Origin: a bacterium
GTDB taxonomy: Bacteria; Acidobacteriota; Thermoanaerobaculia; Multivoradales; J023
DNA: 64,000 bases
NCBI GenBank assembly: GCA_024226315.1
Contig: JAAELT010000307.1
Coordinates: forward strand, 1-64,000
Direction: 5' to 3'
This document shows, piece by piece, positions 33,197 to 41,582 of the stretch. The translations under genes were made by a program, and so were the position numbers. Each line of letters starts with the position of its first letter. Positions within the stretch are counted from its first letter, which is position 1. Below the pieces are notes generated by a model. It did not search any database and was not told where the DNA came from. It worked only from the letters and a program-made list of their open reading frames with translations.

Positions 33197-34642
33197 TCAG
33201 GCGCCCTTGACCGCCGTCGCCAGGCGGGCCAACAGCTCGGTGAGGGCGACGTCTGCCTCGGAGCTCTCGCCCTTGATCTGCATCTCGGTCTCGAGCACCA
33301 GCCAGGGCAGGCGGGCGAGCAGGCCGCGGTCCATGCGCGAGGCGGCGAGGTAGGCCTTGTGGAGGCGGAAGGGGTTGAGGCCGGCGAGGGGGTTCTTGCC
33401 GTGCTCCAAGGCGCCCTGGAGAGCGGGTGCCCAGGAGTTCTTGAACTGGTTGTAGTTGCGCACGCCGGGCGGCACCTTGTGGAGCCGGGCGACGCCGGCG
33501 ACCGCCGCCAGGTGGCGGCAGAAGGCGGCCAGCAGACCGAAGAACTTGAGGCGCTCGGCCATGACGTCATCGGAGGAGGCGAGCAGGCGCTGGTAGCGAC
33601 GCAGGGCCTCGGTGCCGCGACCGTTGCCGACGTCGTCTAGGATCTGCCAGACGTCCTCGTCGCCGCGGTCCTCCACCGACTCGGCCACCATGGCGCGGGT
33701 GATGCGCCCGCCCGGCACCTGGCTGGCCAGCTTGCGGTACTCGCCGGCGAAACGCGAGGTCGACTCGGCGTCGACGGTCTGCTGGCCCCAGCCGCCGGTC
33801 TTCTTCAGGGTGCGCCGCGCCAGCTCGGCCGTGGCGTCACGGGCGATCGACACCGAGGTCTCGGCCGCCAGCTGGTCGGTGAGGGATCCGAGCCCTTGCC
33901 AGTCGCCGCGCCGGCCGGCAGAGACCTTGCCGAAGTCGAGAAAGGCGCCCTGCTCGACCAGTGACTTCACCACCGGGTGATCCTTGGCCACGGCGTGCTC
34001 CACCAGCACCAGGGCATGCCCTTCGGGCAGTCCCTTGCCGACGATGTCGCCGAGCTCGGCGAGGTCGCCTTCCGCGTAGCCTTCGAGGCCGGCACCGCGG
34101 GCCGCTTCGAGCAGCTTGATCAGGCCCTCGCGCAGGGACTCGATCTGCTTGGCGGTGCGCTTGCGCCCGGAGCGCTTCTTACGCCGCCGTTTGCCGCCCT
34201 CCAGCGCCCACTTGGGCAACGAGCCGATCACCTCGCCGGCCTCGCCACCACTGTCGATGCCGAAGACGCGCAACGCCTGTAGCAGACGCGAAGCGCCCTC
34301 GCGCCCGCCGGTGGAGAGCTCGGCGTCGACAGGCAGCGCCTCGGCCGCCTGGTCGATCAGCCCCGCGGCCGAGCCGCGGTCGGCGAAAAGCGCCGAGTCG
34401 ACCACCAGGGAGACTTTGGCGTCGCCGAACAACGAGTAGGTGCGCAGGTTCTGGAGCACGTCACCGAGATCGGTGGGTCGCCGGCGGGTCTCCACCTCGC
34501 AACCGGCGCCCTCGGCCAGGGCCCGCGCGAGCTTCTCGGCGCGCGGTTCGGCGATCACCAGGTCGCCGCTGATCAGGTAGACGGGACGCCGGGCGCCGTC
34601 AGCGACCGACTTCAGGAGCGAATCGAGATCGGGGGCGGGCAT
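33197..34642 (-). CDS. holA: DNA polymerase III delta subunit (long form)
   Basis: A 481-residue protein resembling HolA, the clamp-loader delta subunit that opens the sliding clamp. The N-terminal domain matches (RPVYLISGDLVIAEPRAEKLARALAEG, then LRTYSLFGDAKVSLVVDSALF), as do VKSLVEQGAFLDFG and the C-terminal collar helices (LASSDDVMAERLKFFGLLAAFCRHL, NPFRLHKAYLAASRM). The usual length is about 340, so there is an insertion of some 100 residues at about 110-210, including a basic KRRRKKRSGRKR stretch. The ATG at 34642 fits. It is the last gene of the def-rlmH-dksA-lapB-holA run, 16 bp after the previous stop. Confidence 0.85.
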   Translation of the reverse strand: MPAPDLDSLLKSVADGARRPVYLISGDLVIAEPRAEKLARALAEGAGCEVETRRRPTDLGDVLQNLRTYSLFGDAKVSLVVDSALFADRGSAAGLIDQAAEALPVDAELSTGGREGASRLLQALRVFGIDSGGEAGEVIGSLPKWALEGGKRRRKKRSGRKRTAKQIESLREGLIKLLEAARGAGLEGYAEGDLAELGDIVGKGLPEGHALVLVEHAVAKDHPVVKSLVEQGAFLDFGKVSAGRRGDWQGLGSLTDQLAAETSVSIARDATAELARRTLKKTGGWGQQTVDAESTSRFAGEYRKLASQVPGGRITRAMVAESVEDRGDEDVWQILDDVGNGRGTEALRRYQRLLASSDDVMAERLKFFGLLAAFCRHLAAVAGVARLHKVPPGVRNYNQFKNSWAPALQGALEHGKNPLAGLNPFRLHKAYLAASRMDRGLLARLPWLVLETEMQIKGESSEADVALTELLARLATAVKGA

Positions 34643-34658
34643 GGGGCTGCGCCGGGCT

Positions 34659-36080
34659 CTAGCCTTCGCCCGGGGTCTCGGCGGGAGCCTCTTCGCGCGA
34701 GCCGTAGCCGCCCCACACCGGCAGGTTCACCACGCCGAGCTCCTCGGCCTTGATCTGCTCGTCCTGGATGTCGAGTGCGATCGAGTTCCAGGAGCCGCAT
34801 TGCACACAGCGGTCGTTCCACTCGGGGGTGCGGGTGGAGCAGCTGCGGCAGGTGAACGTGGCGCCCGAAATGCCGAGGCGCTTCAGGCACTCCAGGTAGC
34901 GGGCCATGGCGCCGCGCTGGTCGTTGCGACGCTGCCGGATGCGCCCGAGCAGGAAGTGGTAGGTGGGCGACAGATCGAGCCGCTCGCCGATGCCCTCGAG
35001 AACCTTGAGTGCTTCGTCATGCATCTCCAGGCGGTAGTAGAGGCGGCCGAGGAAGAAGCGCAGCAGCAGATCGTTGTCGGTCTGGGAAATCAGCGAGCGC
35101 AGGGTCTCGATGGCGCGCGCCGGCTCCTCGGCTTCGATGTGATGGTCTTCGATGCGCTGCAGGAAGACCGGGCTGCCGGTCTGGGTGAAGCCGCGGCGCC
35201 ATTCGTCCAGCGCCGCCTCGTCGTTGTCCTGCAGGATCTCGGCCTCGCCGAGCATGATGCCGGCCGGGATGAACCGCGGCTCCTGCTCGAGCAGCTCGCG
35301 GAAGATCGCGGCCGCCTCGGCCGGGCGGTCTTTCTCGAGCAGCGCCATACCGCGCTGGTAGGTGAGGCCCTGAGCCACGCTGCGCTCGCGCTCGAGCCCG
35401 GCCGTGTCGCCAGTTTCCTTGAGCAGGGCGCCGATCTTCTCGTGCCACTGCACGGCCTCGGACCACTGCTCGCCCGCCATCGCCAGGTCGCGCCGGCGCC
35501 GCTGCACCTCCAGGCCGTGGTCCGGGAAGTCCCGCAGAATGCGGTTGCGGATCTCGTCGGCCACCTGCTCTTCGCCGGTGGCGTCGTAGTCCTCCGTCAG
35601 CTGATGGAGCAGCGCCACGCTGCGCGGATAGAGCACCGAGGCACGGCGGTGGACCTCGAGCGCCTCGTCGGTCTTACCCTGCTGGCGCAGCACCTGGCCG
35701 AGCCGCAAGAGGGTGGCGAAATGCTCGGGGCGCTCGGTCAGCAAGCCATCGAGCAACGTCGCCGCCTTGCCGAGCTGACCGTCGAGATGGAAGTCGGTGG
35801 CGCGGCGGAAGCGGTGATCCAGGCTCTCGACCTCGCGGCTCAGGCGACGTTGCCGCCGCTGGGAGAGGTCCTGCTTCAGCGACGACACCAGCAGCACGGT
35901 CACCGGCGGCAGCAGGCCGGCCAGGAACGCCGCCAGCAGGGCCGCGTAGAGCGGCACACTCAGCTCGGAGCTCAGCTGGAAGGGCTGGACGAGGAGATCG
36001 AAATTGAGCGGCGTGAGGAAGGAAACGTAGACGACGACGAGAACGCCGAGCAAGATACCGAGATAAGTTCGGAGCTGCAT
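34659..36080 (-). CDS. LapA-LapB-like fusion: two membrane helices, TPR repeats, rubredoxin-like zinc ribbon
   Basis: A 473-residue membrane protein. Residues 1-70 contain two helices with a short loop, resembling LapA (DUF1049). TPR repeats fill about 85-400. The C-terminus has a rubredoxin-like ribbon with Cys-x2-Cys (FTCRSC) and Cys-x2-Cys (RCVQCGSWNSI), as in LapB (YciM). LapB controls LpxC stability and hence lipopolysaccharide synthesis in E. coli, where lapA and lapB are separate adjacent genes. Here both parts are in one polypeptide. The start is the ATG at 36080. A role in lipid A control is inferred from family, not shown. Confidence 0.82.
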   Translation of the reverse strand: MQLRTYLGILLGVLVVVYVSFLTPLNFDLLVQPFQLSSELSVPLYAALLAAFLAGLLPPVTVLLVSSLKQDLSQRRQRRLSREVESLDHRFRRATDFHLDGQLGKAATLLDGLLTERPEHFATLLRLGQVLRQQGKTDEALEVHRRASVLYPRSVALLHQLTEDYDATGEEQVADEIRNRILRDFPDHGLEVQRRRRDLAMAGEQWSEAVQWHEKIGALLKETGDTAGLERERSVAQGLTYQRGMALLEKDRPAEAAAIFRELLEQEPRFIPAGIMLGEAEILQDNDEAALDEWRRGFTQTGSPVFLQRIEDHHIEAEEPARAIETLRSLISQTDNDLLLRFFLGRLYYRLEMHDEALKVLEGIGERLDLSPTYHFLLGRIRQRRNDQRGAMARYLECLKRLGISGATFTCRSCSTRTPEWNDRCVQCGSWNSIALDIQDEQIKAEELGVVNLPVWGGYGSREEAPAETPGEG

Positions 36081-36143
36081 TCGGCGTCTCCTTTTCTCTA
36101 GCCGGCGGACTCCGAGGACTCGGCCACCGCCGGCATGCAGGGC

Positions 36144-36587
36144 TCAACCATCCAGGGTGCCCCTCTCGTCACGCTCCTGACAATTGATGCAGAACCGGGC
36201 CCAGGGTACGGCCTCGAGCCGCGGCAGCCCGATCGGCTCGCTGCAGTGGTCGCAGCTGCCGTAGCTGCCGTTGTCGAGTCGCTGGAAGGCGTCCTCGACG
36301 CGGATCAACATCTGGCGCTCATTGTCCGACAGCGAGAACATCAGCTCACGGTTGAAGGAGTTGTTCGCGCGGTCGGCGAAATCGTCCGCGTTGTCGTCCG
36401 TCGACTCCTGGCCGGCGTGGACGTCGTGCTCGTACATGTCGAGCAGCTCGCGGCGCTTCGCCGTCAGGCTGTCGCGGAGGCTCGCGATCGTGGCCTTGTC
36501 GTGAGCCGCCACCGCGGTCTTGGTTCTTGCCACGGTCTTGGTCTTTGCCGCGGTCTTGGTCTTTGCCACGGTCTTGGTCTTTGCCAC
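36144..36587 (-). CDS. DksA/TraR-family zinc-finger protein with repetitive basic N-terminus
   Basis: A 147-residue protein. The C-terminal half is DksA-like: a coiled-coil region (about 35-100) with DNADDFADRANNSFNRE, then the four-Cys finger YGSCDHCSEPIGLPRLEAVPWARFCINCQ. These proteins enter the RNA polymerase secondary channel and modulate initiation, often with ppGpp. The first 28 residues are repeats of A-K-T-K-T encoded by 18-bp DNA repeats and are not part of the family. The GTG start at 36587 has GGGAG about 8 bp upstream. It lies between rlmH and the lapB-like gene on the same strand. Confidence 0.9.
   Translation of the reverse strand: MAKTKTVAKTKTAAKTKTVARTKTAVAAHDKATIASLRDSLTAKRRELLDMYEHDVHAGQESTDDNADDFADRANNSFNRELMFSLSDNERQMLIRVEDAFQRLDNGSYGSCDHCSEPIGLPRLEAVPWARFCINCQERDERGTLDG
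36529..36587 (-). repeat. 18-bp in-gene tandem repeats encoding AKTKT
   Basis: Near-identical 18-bp units at 36529-36546, 36547-36564 and 36565-36582, with partial copies on both sides, encode the Lys/Thr-rich N-terminus of the DksA-like protein. The units differ at only one base. Confidence 0.85.
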
Positions 36588-36647
36588 TGTGTCTGCTCCC
36601 GTTGGGTCAAAAGTATCTACAGCATGCCGGGATCCACCGGCTACAGG

Positions 36648-37118
36648 TCAAAACGCGGGGCGATGGTACTTTATTCCTCGCTGGATCGAAAGCGTACGAT
36701 AGATCTGTTCGTACAACATCAGACGGGCGAGCTCGTGTCCGAAGGTCATCGGTCCGAAGGAAAGTCGCCGCCGCGCGCGCCGCACGATCTCGGGATCGAG
36801 CCCCAGATCCGAGCCGATCACGAAGGCGACCGGATGAGGCCACTCCTCCTCCAGGCGCCGCAGCTCCGATGCCAGTGCCTCGGAGCTCATGGTCTTGCCG
36901 CGCGGGTCGAGCGCGATTGTCCAGCAGGGATCGGGCAACGCCGCTAGCACCGACTTCCCCTCCGCGCGCCGCCGCACCGCGCCTTCGCCGCGCGCCTTGA
37001 TCTGGCGCTCGGTGATCGATACGTAGCGCTCGACGCGCGTTCGGTAGTCGGCGTAGAGACGCTCCCAGGGCTCGCGGCGGTGACGGCCGGCCCACAACAG
37101 GAGCAGCTCTCGGGCCAT
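36648..37118 (-). CDS. rlmH: 23S rRNA pseudouridine-1915 N3-methyltransferase
   Basis: A 156-residue SPOUT methyltransferase. Diagnostic segments are SVLAALPDPCWTIALDPRGKTMSSE, the SAM-binding knot VAFVIGSDLGLDPEIVRRA, and the terminal LARLMLYEQIYRTLSIQRGIKYHRPAF, which ends in the RlmH-specific YHR. RlmH methylates the pseudouridine at position 1915 in helix 69 of 23S rRNA. It starts at the ATG at 37118, only 3 bp after def, so the two are co-transcribed. Confidence 0.95.
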   Translation of the reverse strand: MARELLLLWAGRHRREPWERLYADYRTRVERYVSITERQIKARGEGAVRRRAEGKSVLAALPDPCWTIALDPRGKTMSSEALASELRRLEEEWPHPVAFVIGSDLGLDPEIVRRARRRLSFGPMTFGHELARLMLYEQIYRTLSIQRGIKYHRPAF

Positions 37119-37121
37119 TCC

Positions 37122-37685
37122 CTAGCCGACCTGGGCGGCGGCGTCCTGGTCGGTGGTGAGGAACTCCTCCCACTCGGCGCTGTACGCAAGCGAGCGCAGA
37201 TCGCGCATGCGATCGAGGAACACGATGCCGTTCAAGTGATCGAATTCGTGCTGCACGATCCGAGCCTCGTAGTCCTCGGCGCGGTACTCGAGCGACTTGC
37301 CATGGCGGTCGAGGGCGTGGATGCGCACCGCTGGGTGCCGGGGCACCAGACCCCGCAGATCGGGGATCGACAAGCAGCCCTCCCAGTCGTAGATCACCTC
37401 GCCCGCGACCGGTTCGAGCGCCGGGTTGATCAACGCCCGCAGCTCCAGATCCTCGTCGTCGATCCCGTCTTCGTGGTCGGGATCGATCACGGCGTAGACG
37501 AAGAGCTGGAGGTCGATGCCGAGCTGGGGGGCGGCCAGGCCGACGCCGCCCGAGTCGAGCATGGTCTCGAACATGTCGTCGATCAACGTTTGCGTCTCGA
37601 CGTCGGACAGGCGGTCGAGGCGCACCGGCTGCGCGGGGACGCGCAGCGCCGGATGACCGAGGCGGACGATAGAACGGACCGACAT
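37122..37685 (-). CDS. def: Peptide deformylase
   Basis: A 187-residue metallo-enzyme that removes the formyl group from nascent proteins. All three signatures are intact: GVGLAAPQLG (about 48-57), WEGCLSIPDL (about 98-107, metal-ligand Cys) and QHEFDHLNG (about 143-151, two His ligands and catalytic Glu). The start ATG at 37685 has AGGAGG 8 bp upstream. It heads the minus-strand run def-rlmH-dksA-lapB-holA and is divergent from the hydrolase gene at 37738. Confidence 0.97.
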   Translation of the reverse strand: MSVRSIVRLGHPALRVPAQPVRLDRLSDVETQTLIDDMFETMLDSGGVGLAAPQLGIDLQLFVYAVIDPDHEDGIDDEDLELRALINPALEPVAGEVIYDWEGCLSIPDLRGLVPRHPAVRIHALDRHGKSLEYRAEDYEARIVQHEFDHLNGIVFLDRMRDLRSLAYSAEWEEFLTTDQDAAAQVG

Positions 37686-37737
37686 GACGAAACCTCCTCT
37701 CGGTCATTGTATGGCATGCGCGTGGTATCCTGTATGG

Positions 37738-38733
37738 ATGATGGCCCAGTCCCGCGATGAAGAGCTGCGCAGGAGACGACGTCGCCGACTGATCCGTGGT
37801 CTGGTCATGGGAGGCGCCGCAATCGGCGTACCGGCACTGATCAACGCGGTGGTCTCGAAACGCGCCAAGAGGCTGCCGCCGCCCACCTGGGGCGAGGCGG
37901 AGACCTACCGCTCCAAGCACGGCAAGATCTCCTACCAGCACCTCGGGGAGGGCTCCCCGGTGCTGCTTCTGCACACTTTCGGCCCCGGCCACGGCAACGA
38001 GGAATGGCGCCGGGCGGCCGACATGCTGGCCGAGAATCACGAGATCTTCGCCCCCGACCTGTTGGGCTGGGGTCAATCCGACAAGCCGTCCATGACCTAT
38101 GACGGCGAGCTCTACATCGAGCTGATCGGCGATATCCTGAAGAGCGTCGTCGGCGAGCCGGCGGTGGTCGTCGCGGCCGGACTCTCCGCGGCCTACGCGG
38201 TGCAGCTGGCGGTCGATCAGAGCGAGCTGATCCGGGCGATGGCGCTGGTGGTGCCCTCGGGGATCGAGCTGCACGGCGATGAGCCCGATTTCAAAGACGC
38301 GATGGTCCACCGGCTGCTGCGCCTGCCGGTCCTCGGCACCTCGGCGCTCAACGTCTACACCAGCCGCTCGGCGATCGCCAACTACCTGCGCCGCGAGGTC
38401 TACGCCGCGCCCGGGCGGGTCGACGAGGCACTGATCGACCGCCACTACCGCAGCAGCCACGAGCCCGGCGCCCACGCCAGCCTGGCCGCCTTCCTGAGCG
38501 GCTACCTCAACCATGGCGTGCGCGAGATCCTCGAACAGGTGGAAGCGCCGGTGTGGATCGGCTGGGGGCGGCACGCGGCGACGACGCCGATCGAGTCGGC
38601 GGATCTGTGGCTGAGTCATTTAGGCGGCGCCGATCTCGAGGTCTTCGAGGGCTGCGGGATCCTGCCTCATGCCGAAGCCCCCGGCGAGCTCTGCCGCCGA
38701 CTCGAGGCCTTCCTGGCCAATTCGAAGAGCTAG
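37738..38733 (+). CDS. Alpha/beta-hydrolase fold protein with basic N-terminal anchor
   Basis: A 331-residue protein from paired ATG codons at 37738 and 37741. An Arg-rich start (EELRRRRRRRLIRGL) and a hydrophobic stretch (about 17-33) suggest a membrane anchor or twin-arginine-like signal. The hydrolase core has HTFGPGHGNEEW, DLLGWGQSDKP, a nucleophile elbow GLSAAYA and a late His in GILPHAEAP. The elbow departs from Gly-x-Ser-x-Gly by having Ala at the last position. The substrate is unknown. It is followed at once by the LOG-like gene, whose GTG comes directly after its TAG. Confidence 0.85.
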   Translation: MMAQSRDEELRRRRRRRLIRGLVMGGAAIGVPALINAVVSKRAKRLPPPTWGEAETYRSKHGKISYQHLGEGSPVLLLHTFGPGHGNEEWRRAADMLAENHEIFAPDLLGWGQSDKPSMTYDGELYIELIGDILKSVVGEPAVVVAAGLSAAYAVQLAVDQSELIRAMALVVPSGIELHGDEPDFKDAMVHRLLRLPVLGTSALNVYTSRSAIANYLRREVYAAPGRVDEALIDRHYRSSHEPGAHASLAAFLSGYLNHGVREILEQVEAPVWIGWGRHAATTPIESADLWLSHLGGADLEVFEGCGILPHAEAPGELCRRLEAFLANSKS

Positions 38734-39234
38734 GTGCCCGAGCGCCTCCAGATCGCCGTCGTCGGAGCCGCCGAGTGCGACGACCGGTTGCGCCAGGCCG
38801 CGTGCGCCGTCGGCGAGGGCCTGGCGCGCGCCGGGGCGCACCTGATCTGCGGCGGCCGCGGCGGCGTGATGGCGGCCGCCAGCCGTGGCGCGCGCGCGGC
38901 TGGCGGCCTGGTCACCGGTATTCTGCCGGGGGCCGACGCCGGTGAGTCCACCCCCAACGACGACCTGAGCCTCGCCCTCTTCACCGGCATGGGCCAGGCG
39001 CGCAATCTGAGCGTGGTGCTGTCGGGGGCGGCGGTGATCGCCGTCGGCGGCGGCTGGGGTACGCTGTCGGAGATCGCCCTGGCGCTCAAGCACGGGATTC
39101 CCGTGGTGACCCTGGAGAGCTGGTCGCTCAGCCGGCCCGACGGCCGAAACGAGTCGCTTCTGCGCCCGGCCGACTCGCCACGCCGAGCAGTGAAGCTGGC
39201 GCTCGAGCTGGCGATTCCGGAACGCCTGGGCTGA
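38734..39234 (+). CDS. LOG-like / TIGR00725 family Rossmann protein
   Basis: A 166-residue SLOG-type Rossmann protein. It has an opening Gly-rich strand (IAVVGAAECDDRL), HLICGGRGGVMAAASRGARAAGG and VIAVGGGWGTLSEIALALKHG, the last close to the PGGxGTxxE signature of the lysine decarboxylase-like/LOG superfamily. TIGR00725 members are small nucleotide-binding proteins of uncertain activity; phosphoribohydrolase activity is not assured. The GTG start at 38734 immediately follows the hydrolase stop, so the two are co-translated. Its last 107 bp overlap the end of the convergent lipoprotein gene. Confidence 0.88.
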   Translation: MPERLQIAVVGAAECDDRLRQAACAVGEGLARAGAHLICGGRGGVMAAASRGARAAGGLVTGILPGADAGESTPNDDLSLALFTGMGQARNLSVVLSGAAVIAVGGGWGTLSEIALALKHGIPVVTLESWSLSRPDGRNESLLRPADSPRRAVKLALELAIPERLG

Positions 39235-39883
39235 CCTCGTCGGCCGCCAGCTCTCCCAGCCGGTAGGCCATTGCCCGGTCGATGGTGCGTGCAACTGTGG
39301 TCGCCCGGTCCTGGACCGCGGTCGCCAGCCGGCCGGCGATCAGAAAATCCCCCTGCTCGAGCGCCACCTCGGCCTCGGTCAGATCCGAGGTCAGGGAATC
39401 GAGGTCGGAGCGCATCCGCCGCAGATCGGAGTGGGTGTCTTTTCCGCGCGGCGATCGCCAGTAGGCCTCCGATGCCCGGTCGACCGCCAGGTGTGCCTCG
39501 CCCATCGCCTGCACGGCGTCTTTCCTGGCCCGCACCGCTGCCGCGGCGGCCTCGGCCCGCACCAGGCTGGCGGCTGCCTCTGAAGCCTGCAACAGCTCGC
39601 GCGCGCGCCGGTCGGTGCTCATGTACCAGGGTCTGGTCTTCTGCGTCTCGATCTCGAGCCGAGTGCGCGAGAGCAGGTCCTCGGCCCGCTGGAACGCCTC
39701 GGGCGAGTACTGCTCGGCCTGGAAGCTGCGCGCCTCCTCCAGCAGCCGCGAGATCGCCAGGACCCGCTCGTCGGCGGTCCGGGCACAACCAAGGCTGAGA
39801 CAGGAAAGCCCGAGCGCGCCGAGCCACGCCGTGGAGACGCTCAAACCCGTCGGAAGTCTCGTCATGCTTCGTTTCAACACCAT
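39128..39883 (-). CDS. Helical lipoprotein of unknown function
   Basis: A 251-residue lipoprotein. The ATG at 39883 is chosen because AAGGA lies 6 bp upstream and a lipoprotein signal follows (LGALGLSCLSLGCARTADE, lipobox Cys near residue 34). The mature protein is almost entirely predicted alpha-helix, rich in Ala, Arg and Glu, with pairs of helices resembling DUF4398-like envelope proteins; that family match is weak. The last 35 residues are encoded antisense to the LOG-like gene and look unstructured. The 278-bp leader (39884-40161) shows a CGCCCC-GT-GGGGCG palindrome at 39954-39967 but no clear promoter. Confidence 0.75.
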   Translation of the reverse strand: MVLKRSMTRLPTGLSVSTAWLGALGLSCLSLGCARTADERVLAISRLLEEARSFQAEQYSPEAFQRAEDLLSRTRLEIETQKTRPWYMSTDRRARELLQASEAAASLVRAEAAAAAVRARKDAVQAMGEAHLAVDRASEAYWRSPRGKDTHSDLRRMRSDLDSLTSDLTEAEVALEQGDFLIAGRLATAVQDRATTVARTIDRAMAYRLGELAADEVSPGVPESPARAPASLLGVASRPGAEATRFGRRAG

Positions 39884-40161
39884 GTGCTTCCTTGATACCG
39901 TTGCGGCCAGGCTGAGCTCCCAGACCCGGCCCGTTCCCTCTGGATACGGATCTCGCCCCGTGGGGCGATTCACCGCGCGACGTGTCGCGGTCCGACGTGC
40001 AAGACCACGATGACAAAAAGCTGGATCGACGGGATAGTCACTCATCACTATGTTAGCATAGCATGAACTGAGCGCCATGCCAAGACAAGAACCCGACCCG
40101 CATCATCCCCGGGGCCCTCTCCAACCTGCCGCCCGACCCCGCTGGAAATGAAAATCGAGGA

Positions 40162-40758
40162 CTAGCCGGCTGTCTCGGCGGGTGGCGCGGGGCGGGTGGC
40201 GGCGGGCCTGAACTCGTCGAAGCAGCGGCGGCAGCGGGCCTCGTAAGACTCGGTGTCGCCGACCTGGACCTGCTCGCCACCGCCGGCGGTGCGCTGGCTG
40301 TAGTGGGCCGGCCCGCCGCAGCGCACGCAGATCGCGTGCACCTTGTCGACGTACTCGGCGGTGGCCATGATCGCTGGCATGGGCCCGAAGGGGTGGCGGC
40401 GGAAGTCCTGATCGAGCCCGGCGACGATCACCCGCATGCCGGCGTCGGCCAGGTCGTTGACCAGCTGAGCCAATCCCTCGTCAAAGAACTGGGCCTCGTC
40501 GATTCCGATCACCTGGACGCCCCAGTGCAGCTTGCGGGACAGGTCCTGGGTGTCGGTCACCGACTCGGCGTCGAGCTCGCGCTTGTCGCGCGTCACCAGC
40601 CGCTCGCCCTCGGTGCGGGTATCGGTGACCGGCTTGAACACCTGCACCCGCTGGCGGGCGATGACGGCGCGGCGCATTCGCCGCACGAGCTCTTCGCTCT
40701 TGCCGGAGAACATGCCTCCGGCGATGACTTCGATATGTCCTGTGGATCGTTCGTCCAT
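40162..40758 (-). CDS. tdk: Thymidine kinase (type II)
   Basis: A 198-residue salvage kinase that phosphorylates thymidine. The P-loop is GGMFSGKSEELVRR (about 11-24). VFKPVTDTR, the Walker B-like VIGIDEAQFFDEG and GLDQDFRRHPFGPMPAIMATAE follow. The zinc site and lasso are present: ICVRCGGPAHYSQR and YEARCRRCFDEF, four Cys in all. AGGAG lies 9 bp before the ATG. It is 81 bp downstream of a HAD gene on the same strand, possibly an operon. Confidence 0.96.
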   Translation of the reverse strand: MDERSTGHIEVIAGGMFSGKSEELVRRMRRAVIARQRVQVFKPVTDTRTEGERLVTRDKRELDAESVTDTQDLSRKLHWGVQVIGIDEAQFFDEGLAQLVNDLADAGMRVIVAGLDQDFRRHPFGPMPAIMATAEYVDKVHAICVRCGGPAHYSQRTAGGGEQVQVGDTESYEARCRRCFDEFRPAATRPAPPAETAG

Positions 40759-40839
40759 CGAGTGTGCTCCTGCCGCGCGCGGCCCGAATCCTGCCCGCGC
40801 GGCCCCCGATCCTATCTCACTATTCCCCGAGACGGTGTC

Positions 40840-41538
40840 TCAGGAGGCGCCCGCGACCACCGCCTCGAGCTCTTCGAGGCTCAGATCGGCAGTCGACGGG
40901 ACCACCCGGTGCGCGGTGAGCTCCTCGGCGCCACAGGTGTTGGCGACGCCGACGGTGATCAAACCGCAGGCAGCCGCGGCCTCGAGACCCGCGGGCGAGT
41001 CCTCGATGACGAGCACCTCGTGGGGTGCCAGAGGCGGCGAGAGCCGCGGCGGCAGATTGTTGAGGTTGGCCAGACCGAGCCGGTAACCCGCGGGATCGGG
41101 CTTGCTGCGCTCCACGTCCTCGGCGGTGACCAGGGTCTTGAAACGGTCTCGCAGACCGAGCTGCGCAAGCGCCCCCTCCACCTCGTCGCGCAAGGCTCCG
41201 CTGACGATCCCGAGCGGCAAACCGCGCGCGGCCACCGCCTCGACCAACTCGGCGGCGCCGGGAAAAACCGGAAAGCCCCGCTCCCGCACATGGTCGTGGT
41301 AGTAGACCGACTTGCGCCCGATCAGGTCCTCGATGCGCTCGGGCCCGGCGGGCTCACCAGCTGCCCGCAGCACAGCCGAGTAACAGCCCTCGTCGTCGAA
41401 GGCCAGGTAATGGGCGTAGTAGTCCTCGGCGGTGAGCTCGATCCCCTCCTCCGCCAGCACTTTCTGGAACAGCTCGAGGTGAATCGGCTCGTCGTCTACC
41501 AGGACGCCGTTGAAGTCGAACAGGATCGCACGCAACAT
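40840..41538 (-). CDS. HAD-superfamily hydrolase with DFNG motif I variant
   Basis: A 232-residue HAD enzyme of the beta-phosphoglucomutase-like group. Motif I is ILFDFNGVLVDDEP: the nucleophile Asp is present but the second, general-acid Asp of DxD is Asn. Motif II is GIVSGA, motif III includes ERSKPDP, and motif IV is VLVIEDSPAGLEAAAACG. The cap is helical (about 18-85). The N variant recurs in this subgroup, but its effect on turnover is unclear to me. Phosphatase or mutase activity on a sugar phosphate is plausible. Confidence 0.88.
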   Translation of the reverse strand: MLRAILFDFNGVLVDDEPIHLELFQKVLAEEGIELTAEDYYAHYLAFDDEGCYSAVLRAAGEPAGPERIEDLIGRKSVYYHDHVRERGFPVFPGAAELVEAVAARGLPLGIVSGALRDEVEGALAQLGLRDRFKTLVTAEDVERSKPDPAGYRLGLANLNNLPPRLSPPLAPHEVLVIEDSPAGLEAAAACGLITVGVANTCGAEELTAHRVVPSTADLSLEELEAVVAGAS

Positions 41539-41582
41539 GGCGGGAATGATATTGGACGCGAAACGGTTGAAACAATCGGCCG

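Noticed and set aside
32844..33353. A 169-residue coding sequence over the 42-bp repeats
   Set aside because: The open frame results from a repeat length divisible by three. It starts inside the DUF4143 gene and ends inside holA, with no ribosome site.
36607..38619. A 670-residue minus-strand open frame
   Set aside because: It spans rlmH, def and the hydrolase in wrong frames, has GC-rich low-complexity composition and matches no family.
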